From Planctomycetota bacterium (lineage in GTDB: Bacteria; Planctomycetota; Planctomycetia; Isosphaerales; Isosphaeraceae): a DNA stretch of 51,742 bases. The stretch lies in assembly GCA_028291545.1 (NCBI GenBank), contig JAQGHR010000037.1, forward strand, positions 1-51,742, given 5' to 3'. Shown here piece after piece: positions 45,127-51,742 of the stretch (position 1 is the stretch's first letter; each line of letters opens with the position of its first letter). Both the position numbers and the translations under genes were made by a program. The notes under the pieces are model-generated. The model made no database searches, was not told the origin of the DNA, and saw nothing but the letters and a program-made list of their open reading frames with translations.

Positions 45127-45427
45127 CTCGGATCTCCTTTGTACGGGTGAATAGGCACCGGGCCGCCGGGAGTATGAACAGTTGTTCCCGTCGTGTCCAG
45201 TCGGAAATCGACCTTTCCCCGCTTATCCCCCTGGGCGGGTGTCGCTTTCGGTTCCGGAGACTGGATCCGGTTGCCGTGCGGCCGCGGTCGGTACTCCGCC
45301 CCCGGAATTCGCGGCACGCGGACGGCACGGGCACGCCGTATAATGGGCGCGTGGGGCCAGTTCCCGAGCGGCCGGGCAGGACGGGCCACCGGGGACGGGT
45401 CACACATCCGGAGGGAGGCCCCGTCGC
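45127..45427. other. Gap with half of a family A repeat
   Basis: Divergent intergenic region of about 300 bases. Positions 45237-45310 match the left half of family A ('gtcgctttcggttccggaga', 'ggtcggtactccgcccccgg'), without the right arm. Confidence 0.65.
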
Positions 45428-46273
45428 ATGCCACGGATGACGATCCTGGACGAAATCCGGCGGCTCGACCCGGTAGCCGATCATCAGCGGATCGTCTTCC
45501 TGTCGGCCTGCCGGGAGTTCCCGTTCGATACGACCCGAGCCCTGGAATTCGCCCTGTTTCGCACCTATTGCGTGCCGAGCATCTCGGCCTTGCTCGACCA
45601 CACCGGCGAGTTCCGGGCCAGGCCACAGAAGCGATACGACGACACGGACATCCTCATCAGCGAGCTGATGGAACGGGGTTACGACAGCGAGCGCGGCACC
45701 CGCGCCCTGCGCAAGATGAACCAGTTGCACGGCCGGTTCGCGATCGCCAACGACGACTTCCTTTACGTGCTCTCCACGTTCATTTATGAGCCGATCCGCT
45801 GGGTCGATCGCTTCGGCTGGCGGCCGATGTGCGAACACGAACGGCTCGCGTACTATTACTTCTGGCGCGAAGTCGGCCGTCGCATGAACATCAAGGACAT
45901 CCCTGGAAACATCGAGGCGTTCGAGCACTTCAACCAGGACTACGAGCGGCGGCACTTCCGCTTCTCCGAGACCAATCAGCGCGTCGGCGCCGCGACCCGC
46001 GAGCTGTTCGTGGGCTGGTTCCCGAGGGTGCTGGCCCCGTTGACCCGCTCGACCATCCATGCCATGCTCGACGACCCCTTGCTCGACGCCTTCGGCTTCC
46101 CCCGGCCGTCCCGGTTCCTCCGATGGCTCGTCCCCGGCAGCCTCCGCCTCCGTTCCCGCGTGGTGCGTTTCCTGCCCCCCCGACGGCTGCCCCGCTTGCG
46201 GACGGAGACGCACCATCCTAGCTATCCCGACGGGTACACGATCGAGGCGCTGGGGCCTCCGAAGTCCCCGTGA
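45428..46273 (+). CDS. MpaB-like oxygenase family protein (DUF2236)
   Basis: A 281-residue all-helical protein. 'FEFALFRTY'-type N-terminus, 'RYDDTDILISELMERGYDSE', 'KMNQLHGRFAIANDDFLYVL' with a conserved His, and 'WREVGRRMNIKDIPGNIEAF' are family hallmarks. The family includes latex-clearing and mycophenolic-acid-pathway oxygenases, which bind heme via such His residues. Substrate unknown. The stop overlaps the next start (GTGA). Confidence 0.85.
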   Translation: MPRMTILDEIRRLDPVADHQRIVFLSACREFPFDTTRALEFALFRTYCVPSISALLDHTGEFRARPQKRYDDTDILISELMERGYDSERGTRALRKMNQLHGRFAIANDDFLYVLSTFIYEPIRWVDRFGWRPMCEHERLAYYYFWREVGRRMNIKDIPGNIEAFEHFNQDYERRHFRFSETNQRVGAATRELFVGWFPRVLAPLTRSTIHAMLDDPLLDAFGFPRPSRFLRWLVPGSLRLRSRVVRFLPPRRLPRLRTETHHPSYPDGYTIEALGPPKSP

Positions 46274-46614
46274 TCCCTCGCCTGAAAGACGCGATGGCCG
46301 ATCTCAAAAGTGCGACGCTGATCTACGCGAAGGGCCTGCTGTTCCTGCTGGCGGGCCTGCTGGCGGCGACGCTGCTGATCGCGGAGCGGCCGACGATCCG
46401 CGTCGTCTTGCTGCTCGGGCTGACGGTCTGGTGCTTCGCGAGGTCCTACTACTTCGCGTTCTACGTGATCGAGCATTACGTGGACCCCGGCTACAAGTTC
46501 GCTGGGCTGGGGTCGTTCGTCCGATACCTTTTCCGGCGGCGAGGCGGTTCCGGGGCGGAAATGCCGCGCGAGCCGGGCGAATTCTCTTCCACCGAGCGGG
46601 GCGAGCGGTCATGA
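46270..46614 (+). CDS. Small membrane protein coupled to the MpaB-like gene
   Basis: A 114-residue protein starting at GTG 46270, within the stop of the previous gene. Two to three membrane segments ('LLFLLAGLLAATLLI', 'VVLLLGLTVWCFA', 'YYFAFYVIEHYV'), followed by a charged tail with Arg, Gly and Ser. Probably a membrane partner of the MpaB-like protein; this is inferred from coupling. Confidence 0.7.
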   Translation: MIPRLKDAMADLKSATLIYAKGLLFLLAGLLAATLLIAERPTIRVVLLLGLTVWCFARSYYFAFYVIEHYVDPGYKFAGLGSFVRYLFRRRGGSGAEMPREPGEFSSTERGERS

Positions 46615-46688
46615 TATGGGCGTGTCGAGGCGCGGGCGGCGCGGCTCAACGCTCGGCGGCCAGATGAGACCGGACCGGAGGTCGGCCC

Positions 46689-47207
46689 ATGAATGGCGTC
46701 CGCAAGATCCTGGCAGCGGCGAGCTTCGGCTTGCTCGCGATGATCGCGACGGCCGACCCGGCCCACGCACAATCGGCAGTCGCCTTCGCTCCCACGATCG
46801 GCACCATTCCCGATGGCGCGATCCTCAACGTCACGCCCGTCGTCTCGGCCGACCGCCGCTACGTGCGGATGAGCCTGAACCCGCAATTCACCGGCGTCAT
46901 TCGCTTCGATAACTTCAACATCCCCGCCGCAGTGACCGGTGGTGGTGGTTTCGGAGGTGGTGGAGGTGGCCTGGGCGGTCTCGGTGGTTTTGGCGGTGGC
47001 GGTGGTGGTGTGGGAGGCGGCTTCCGCAACATGGCCCCTGGCGAGGCGGCCCTTTCGGGCTTCGTGGATTCCAATCCCCTGTCCTCGTTCGCGATCGTGA
47101 CTCCGGAGGATCTGGCCCCGCAAGTCCCCAAGGCCACCAAGGGCCGCCGCACCAGTTCCCGGCCTCCCGCGATGGTCCGCACCGGCCCCAAGCGCCGGGT
47201 GCGGTGA
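46689..47207 (+). CDS. Exported glycine-rich protein with secretin-tail-like segment
   Basis: A 172-residue protein. The signal peptide ends at 'DPAHAQS'. 'GAILNVTPVVSADRRYVRMS' is like the last part of planctomycete secretin-type proteins. A Gly-rich stretch of about 40 residues follows, then a basic tail 'PKRRVR'. 'ggagg' is 7 bases before the ATG. Its stop overlaps the next gene's GTG/ATG, so it may be co-translated with it. The function is unknown. Confidence 0.75.
   Translation: MNGVRKILAAASFGLLAMIATADPAHAQSAVAFAPTIGTIPDGAILNVTPVVSADRRYVRMSLNPQFTGVIRFDNFNIPAAVTGGGGFGGGGGGLGGLGGFGGGGGGVGGGFRNMAPGEAALSGFVDSNPLSSFAIVTPEDLAPQVPKATKGRRTSSRPPAMVRTGPKRRVR
46934..47022. repeat. GGN codon repeat (Gly-rich segment)
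   Basis: Mainly 'ggtggtggtttcggaggtgg' type triplets coding for glycine with scattered Phe, Leu and Val. Likely variable in length by slippage. Confidence 0.8.
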
Positions 47208-47299
47208 TGGAACGTTCTGTCCGGTCCCCCGGTCCCTTGTCGGTGAGCGGACCAGATCGCCTGTGTTTCGCCCCGGAGCCCGTGTTGAGCGCCGAGGGG

Positions 47300-48403
47300 A
47301 TGAACGCGTGCGGAGACGACAGGGGATCGGCTTCCGCCCAGCGAATCTCTCGCCTCGCCGGGTCGCTCGTCCTGATCGCGTCGGTCCTCATTGCCCCGGT
47401 GGCCGTCGCCCAGGATGTGCCGGCCGAGGCGCCGGCGTCGGACCCGAAGGCGGACGCGGCGATGCATCGGGCGCTGGAATGGCTCAAGGCGAACCAGAAG
47501 GCGAGCGGGGGGTGGGAATCGGGCAATCACGGCGAGATGACGTCGGTCACGTCGCTGGCGGTGATGGCGTTCCTCTCGGCCGGGCATGTGCCGAACGAGC
47601 CGGGCCCGTATCGCGAGGCCATCGAGCGCGGCGTGCGCTACGTGCTGCGGAATCAGAAGCCGAACGGGTTCCTGGTGTCGAACCCCAGCCACGGCCCGAT
47701 GTACTGCCACGGGATCAGCACGCTGATGCTGGCCGAGGTCGTCGGCATGGCCCCATCGTCGTCGCTGGCCGACGAAATCCGCCCGGCGCTGGTGCGCGCG
47801 GTGGAACTGATCTTGAAGGCACAGGCACGGAAGAAGCCCAAGGACCAGGAAGGCGGCTGGCGATATCAGCCCGATAGCATCGACAGCGACCTGAGCGTGA
47901 CCGGCTGGCAGGTCATGGCCCTCCGCGCCGCCAAGAGCGCGGGCTGCGCGGTCTCGGCCGAGCCGATCGAGAAAGCGATCGCCTACATCAAGAGGTGTGC
48001 CCACAAAGACGGCGGCGGGTTCGCCTACCAGGCCGGCGGCGGGCCGGTGAACAACCCCCGAACGGGCACCGGCACCCTCGCGCTGGAGATCTGCGGCGAG
48101 CACCTCTCGCCCGAGGCCGTCGCCGGGGCCGAGTACTTGCTCAAGCACGCGCCGCAGTGGTCCAGCGACTACTTCTTCTATGAAGTTTACTACGCGCCCC
48201 AGGCCATGTTCCAGGTCGGCGACAAGTACTTTCGCGGCTACTACCCCAAGCTCGTGAAGGTCCTTCTCGACCACCAGGACAAGAACGGAAGCTGGCTCGC
48301 CGGCGGCGGCAACGACCGCACCGGCGGCCGGGTCTATTGCACGTCGATGGCCGTGCTGGCGCTGGCGGTCGAGTATCGGTACTTGCCGATCTATCAGCGC
48401 TGA
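47300..48403 (+). CDS. Exported prenyltransferase/squalene-cyclase-fold protein
   Basis: About 367 residues. A signal peptide ('LAGSLVLIASVLIAPVAVAQD') precedes an alpha/alpha toroid: repeats such as 'HRALEWLKANQKASGGWES', 'IERGVRYVLRNQKPNGFL', 'DSDLSVTGWQVMALRAAKSA' and 'AHKDGGGFAYQAGGG'. It resembles squalene-hopene cyclase and prenyltransferase-like repeats, but as an exported protein without an evident catalytic Asp-x-Asp-Asp motif it is probably not a cyclase. ATG 47300 fits the signal peptide; the in-frame GTG at 47204 would couple directly to the previous gene. Confidence 0.8.
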   Translation: MNACGDDRGSASAQRISRLAGSLVLIASVLIAPVAVAQDVPAEAPASDPKADAAMHRALEWLKANQKASGGWESGNHGEMTSVTSLAVMAFLSAGHVPNEPGPYREAIERGVRYVLRNQKPNGFLVSNPSHGPMYCHGISTLMLAEVVGMAPSSSLADEIRPALVRAVELILKAQARKKPKDQEGGWRYQPDSIDSDLSVTGWQVMALRAAKSAGCAVSAEPIEKAIAYIKRCAHKDGGGFAYQAGGGPVNNPRTGTGTLALEICGEHLSPEAVAGAEYLLKHAPQWSSDYFFYEVYYAPQAMFQVGDKYFRGYYPKLVKVLLDHQDKNGSWLAGGGNDRTGGRVYCTSMAVLALAVEYRYLPIYQR

Positions 48404-49341
48404 GGGCGCTTCCGCCAGGCTCGCCATCCCGCGAATCCGCCGATCACACCGAACAGCGTGACTGTGGCCGGCTCGGGCACGGGGCTGGGCTGGGGATCGG
48501 GGAACGGCGTGGGGCCGGGAGCGAAGGGGCCGGGTGTCGGCAGGAGCGGAGTGACGGAGAGCGCCACGGGTGAGAGCAGAATCCTGTAGTAAACGCCATC
48601 GAGCTCGGTCGGGAAGCGCCCGTAGGCCGCGATCTGACCGGCGTCGTTGATCCCGCTGGCCGAGATGAGCTGGAAGCCGGGGATCGGCGCGATGAGATTA
48701 TTCAGGTCGGTCAGGCCGTGGCCGTCGGAGACGAAGGCGCGGAAGAGGCCGAATCCGTCGCCTGCGGCCTGGCTCTCGCCGACGATCGTGCCCGCGGAAT
48801 TGATCCCCAGGGCTGCGCTCAGGGTGCCACCCAAGCTCCCGAGGTCGGTCATCTTGCCGCTCGCGTCCACCGAGATCGCATGGTTGCCCGATTCGCCGAC
48901 GACCGTGCCCGAATTGTTCACGGCGAAGGCCGCGCTGTAGGGATCTCCCGTGCCGAGGACGCCGATGGGCGTGGCCACGCCGTTGTGGGCGACAAACCCC
49001 GCCCACCAGGCCGCCGGGGAGGGAGAGGCGAAGACCGTGCCGGCCTGGTACTGGCCGTCGGGCGAGGCATGGGGCGGGACCACCACCAATCGACCCGATC
49101 CCGAAGGCAACGGGCCGGTATAGGCCGAGGTTTCGTAATCCGGGTAGGGAGAGATCACGCCCGCGGCGTTCACCGCGAGGAATTGCTCCCCGAACAGGTT
49201 GGAAAACCCGACGGAACCCACGCCGATCGTGCCTTCGTCCTTGACCGTGTAGAGCACATCAGCCGACGCCGGCGACGCCATCGCCAGCCCGAGCACGCCG
49301 GCGAAGCCACCCAGGCGGAGCGTCTTCGGAAGCCTCGTCAT
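48394..49341 (-). CDS. PEP-CTERM HAF-repeat protein
   Basis: A 315-residue exported protein. Signal 'FAGVLGLAMASPASADVLY', beta-propeller-like HAF repeats ('TDLGSLGGTLSAALGINSAG', 'GTVVGESGNHAISVD') and a C-terminal 'PVPEPATVTLFGVIGGFAGW' with Arg/Lys cluster, the PEP-CTERM signal for exosortase sorting. 'gggagg' is 7 bases before the ATG at 49341. Its end overlaps the previous gene's end by 10 bases (convergent). Confidence 0.92.
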   Translation of the reverse strand: MTRLPKTLRLGGFAGVLGLAMASPASADVLYTVKDEGTIGVGSVGFSNLFGEQFLAVNAAGVISPYPDYETSAYTGPLPSGSGRLVVVPPHASPDGQYQAGTVFASPSPAAWWAGFVAHNGVATPIGVLGTGDPYSAAFAVNNSGTVVGESGNHAISVDASGKMTDLGSLGGTLSAALGINSAGTIVGESQAAGDGFGLFRAFVSDGHGLTDLNNLIAPIPGFQLISASGINDAGQIAAYGRFPTELDGVYYRILLSPVALSVTPLLPTPGPFAPGPTPFPDPQPSPVPEPATVTLFGVIGGFAGWRAWRKRPQR

Positions 49342-49529
49342 GGTTGATCCCTCCCTGGATCGTCCCCTCATTTGTTGAGATTCGTTCGGTTGCAGGACGA
49401 TACCCGGCCTTGGGGATCCCGTCAATCGGGGATGATCGACCGGGCGTCGCCGAGATTCAGGGATGGTTCACCGCGTGCCCACGGGAGGACCGCCAGGCAC
49501 GACTCACGTCTTTCTAGAGCCCACGCTCC

Positions 49530-49558
49530 CTCATTCCCACGCTCGGCGTGGGAATGAG
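49530..49558. repeat. Short hairpin repeat
   Basis: 'ctcattcccacg' / 'cgtgggaatgag' (12 pairs) with a 5-base loop. It lies between divergent or convergent units at the end of the unknown gene at 49624 and the start of the PEP-CTERM gene. Confidence 0.75.
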
Positions 49559-49623
49559 ATCAGGTACGCTTCACGATGTGGGTAAGGCATGGCGAACCGC
49601 GCAACTCGTACTTGAATCTTAAA

Positions 49624-49947
49624 TCACCGGGCCGTGCCTACCGACGCACAAACCTCGCGCTCCCGTACCGGGTCGTCTCCGTAGGAGGGGACGAGGCGGC
49701 CGGTTCGTGCGTTCGAGCCCGTCGAGCCGAACGCGGCCTCCTGGTTCACGAACGTGGCATTGAGACGGAGCCAGCGCAAGGTGGCGCGGGCCTCCTCGCC
49801 GACGAGCCGCACCTCGTTCCGAAGCTGGGCACCGGGCGTCGAAAACGCCAGGCGGAGCTTCAGGTCCTCGGCGTCTCCCTCGACGGCCGCGAAGGCCAGC
49901 AGATTCGGGTTGATCAGCAAGTCCCCGACGGCCAGAAACGTCTTCAT
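49624..49947 (-). CDS. Hypothetical protein
   Basis: A 107-residue protein. 'MKTFLAVGDLLINPNLLAFA' then 'DAEDLKLRLAFSTPG' and 'EARATLRWLRLNATFVNQEA'. It may be a small helical/beta protein; no signal or family seen. 'ggag' is about 8 bases before the ATG at 49947. A perfect hairpin lies in its upstream region at 49995-50033. Confidence 0.65.
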   Translation of the reverse strand: MKTFLAVGDLLINPNLLAFAAVEGDAEDLKLRLAFSTPGAQLRNEVRLVGEEARATLRWLRLNATFVNQEAAFGSTGSNARTGRLVPSYGDDPVREREVCASVGTAR

Positions 49948-50529
49948 GATCTCAGCTCCATGTTCGATCGATTTCGAGTGCGCGGTCTCGACGGCGAGGT
50001 TGCCCGCCGACACCCTGTCGGCGGGCAACCTCGTCACGCCCGATTTGGATTCATCCCGTGGGAGATTCTCGGCGGACCAGCCCCCGGCATTCGCGGGGTG
50101 CGTCCCATCCGGCATCGGACCGTGTCAACAACAGCGACGACTCATCCTCGGCCCCCTCTCGCGCCCTTGATCCCAGCCCACCATGCGGCAGGCCGTCCGT
50201 TCGCTCACCTATCATCGGCATCGACGGGGAGAGAGTCAAGAGGGATTAGCACAATTCCGATCGAATTAATCAAGAATGATGCCCTTGCGTACCGGCATGC
50301 ATTCGGCGAGCCCTCATGGGGTCGATTCCGACCGGCCGGACGGGGGCTGGAATCCGAAGGCGCGCCGGTGAGTCGAGAAGCGAACTGCGGAACCCCGAAG
50401 GAATTCCTTGTTGACGGCGCCTGATGTGTCTCGTACCGTAATCTGGCCTCGTCCTCGCAATGTGTTACGCGCGGGCGATTTGAGTACAATGACGTAGGAC
50501 CCGATCCAGCACCAGGGGAAGCCATCACG
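49948..50529. other. Gap between divergent genes with a strong hairpin
   Basis: No supportable gene in about 580 bases. The region contains the hairpin at 49995-50033. The promoter of the TlpA gene should lie near 50400-50520; I cannot point to clear boxes. Confidence 0.6.
49995..50033. repeat. 18-bp perfect hairpin with CCC loop
   Basis: 'cgaggttgcccgccgaca' and 'tgtcggcgggcaacctcg' pair perfectly around 'ccc'. It lies 48 bases upstream of the small gene's start, within its likely leader or promoter. Confidence 0.9.
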
Positions 50530-51612
50530 ATGCGCATCGCAGGTCGAATTCTCGCCGCATGGGTCGTCTTCGGGGCCATCGCCCCGGCGATCGCGGCCGA
50601 CAAGACGGCGGACGAGATCCTCAAGGAAATCCAGGGCCTCAAGCCGCCCCAGTTCGTCCAGAAGCCGGGCGAGGATCAACAGAAGTTGAGAGAGGCGTAC
50701 TTCGCCGACATGAAGAAGGTCAGCGAGAAGCGCGTCGAGCTGATCGGCGACCTGCGCAAGGCCGATCCCGAGAACAAGGAGCTGGTCAAGCTCCTGCCCC
50801 AGCGCTGGAGCCTATTGGCCCAGACCGGCAAGACCGACGAGGCGATGGCCGAGATCGACGAGACGCTCGCGAAGACCAAGAGCGAGACGCTGAAAGCCGA
50901 GGGGCATTACTCCAAGGCCCAGGTCTTGATGATGAAGAACCGGGGCAATATCTCGGCCGCGATGCCGGCGATTGAGGAGTTCCTCAAGGTCGCCCCCAAG
51001 GGCGACCGCCGCGCGCCATTGTTCCTCTACAACGTGCTCCGGGGGACCCAGGACGAGGCCAAGAAGACGGCGATCGAGGAACGCATCCTGAAGGATTACG
51101 GCGACAGCCAGTTTGCCGGCATGATCAAGGGCGCGCGGAAGCAGCGCGAGTCGATCGGCAAGCCGTTCGAGCTGGAGTTCACCGAGGCGACCAGGGGCAC
51201 GACGATCTCGATGAAGGACCTCAAGGGCAAGGTCGTCGTCGTCGATTTCTGGGCGACCTGGTGCGGCCCGTGCATCAAAGAGATGCCGACCATGAAGAAG
51301 CTCTACGCCGAGTACAAGGACAAGGGCGTGGAGTTCATCGGCGTGAGCCTGGACAAGAAGAAGGAAGACGGTGGGCTGGATAAGCTCAAGGACTACGTCG
51401 CCAAGAACGACATCCAGTGGCCCCAGTACTATCAGGGCAACTGGTGGGAGAGCGAGTTCTCGGCCGGCTGGGGCATCAACAGCATCCCCTGCGTCTTCAT
51501 CGTGGACGCCGACGGCAAGCTCTACTCGGTCGAGGCCGGCGGCAAGCTCGAGACGCTCATCCCCGAGCTTCTCAAGAAGGCCAAGACCGCGCCCGGCGCG
51601 GGTGGTCAGTAA
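50530..51612 (+). CDS. Exported TlpA-like thioredoxin
   Basis: A 360-residue protein. Signal peptide 'AAWVVFGAIAPAIAADK', a helical N-terminal half (tetratricopeptide-like, 'SLLAQTGKTDEAMAEIDETL'), then a thioredoxin/TlpA domain with 'DFWATWCGPCIKEMPTMKKL' (Cys245, Cys248) and 'INSIPCVFIVDADGKL' (cis-Pro). It should be a periplasmic thiol-disulfide protein or reductant. A single gene, converging on the partial gene at the window end. Confidence 0.93.
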   Translation: MRIAGRILAAWVVFGAIAPAIAADKTADEILKEIQGLKPPQFVQKPGEDQQKLREAYFADMKKVSEKRVELIGDLRKADPENKELVKLLPQRWSLLAQTGKTDEAMAEIDETLAKTKSETLKAEGHYSKAQVLMMKNRGNISAAMPAIEEFLKVAPKGDRRAPLFLYNVLRGTQDEAKKTAIEERILKDYGDSQFAGMIKGARKQRESIGKPFELEFTEATRGTTISMKDLKGKVVVVDFWATWCGPCIKEMPTMKKLYAEYKDKGVEFIGVSLDKKKEDGGLDKLKDYVAKNDIQWPQYYQGNWWESEFSAGWGINSIPCVFIVDADGKLYSVEAGGKLETLIPELLKKAKTAPGAGGQ

Positions 51613-51742
51613 GGCATACCATTGATGGAATCCAATGTTTCTTGGTGGGGCGGGCGTAGTCGTCGCGATACTTGCCCTGAGACATCTGCAAGATCTCGGA
51701 CCGGAGGTGACCGGGCAGCTCGCCCCAGTTGCGCCCGGTCTT
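51572..51742 (-). CDS. 3' end of a gene running off the window
   Basis: The minus-strand frame reads 'KTGRNWGELPGHLRSEILQM' then 'SQGKYRDDYAR', which fits the C-terminal end of large planctomycete proteins ('WGELP..LR.EILQ...YR.DYA'). Beyond 'DYAR', the expected 'LI..YF..IA' ending is replaced by 'PTKKHWIPSMVC...' and the frame overlaps the TlpA 3' end by about 40 bases. A frameshift or altered end is possible. Only the 3' part is seen. Confidence 0.5.
   Translation of the reverse strand, partial: KTGRNWGELPGHLRSEILQMSQGKYRDDYARPTKKHWIPSMVCLTDHPRRARSWPS

Overview
The window looks like a chromosomal segment of a high-GC planctomycete, most likely of the Isosphaeraceae type. The signs are taxon-typical rather than one diagnostic gene: PEP-CTERM-tagged secreted proteins (three here), an 'EPLEGRQLLS' N-terminal planctomycete export motif, several Ser/Thr kinases with FHA or zinc-ribbon partners, an OprP-like porin with an N-terminal coiled coil, Uma2 and HAF-repeat proteins, a cytochrome c/PHM monooxygenase, and many long G+C-rich inverted repeats between genes. 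The high GC content creates very long antisense open frames, which I left out.

Layout. 0-8.3 kb: a short membrane protein of a tail-conserved family, an MFS transporter with a small membrane partner, a cold-shock/DUF1294 protein, an old-yellow-enzyme reductase, a GT39-type glycosyltransferase carrying an in-frame repeat insertion, and a cytochrome c/PHM monooxygenase. 8.3-10.4 kb: rsmA and riboflavin synthase, separated by a GxxExxY gene that sits between perfect 50-bp inverted repeats. 10.6-14 kb: two Ser/Thr kinases. 14-20.3 kb: DUF2628, STAS and SpoIIE-type partner-switching proteins, a Tat-exported aldo/keto reductase, a hicB-hicA toxin-antitoxin pair and a DUF2726/zinc-ribbon membrane protein. 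20.3-26 kb: surface proteins (LEPR-like protein, lipoprotein, porin, SGNH hydrolase, PEP-CTERM protein). 26-32.4 kb: a small protein plus retropepsin pair, an ADP-ribosylglycohydrolase coupled to an alpha/beta-hydrolase-like gene, a VOC protein, enolase and a Uma2 protein. 32.4-37.1 kb: a CheB-CheR-PAS-histidine kinase fusion translationally coupled to an ANTAR response regulator. 37.1-39.1 kb: about 2 kb without a supportable gene. 39.1-44.4 kb: small unknowns, a Crp/Fnr regulator and an alcohol dehydrogenase/SRPBCC operon closed by a strong terminator. 44.4-51.7 kb: DUF1579, MpaB-like oxygenase plus membrane partner, a Gly-rich secretin-tail-like protein coupled to a secreted prenyltransferase-fold protein, a PEP-CTERM HAF protein, a TlpA thioredoxin and the 3' end of a further gene.

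The most notable features are the GxxExxY cassette, which has the architecture of a small mobile unit with a PD-(D/E)XK-like protein; the GTGA-coupled sensor/ANTAR pair; the retropepsin pair; and at least five families of long imperfect palindromes, some nested and one inserted in frame inside a coding sequence. No rRNA, tRNA, CRISPR array or recognisable insertion sequence transposase was found by eye.
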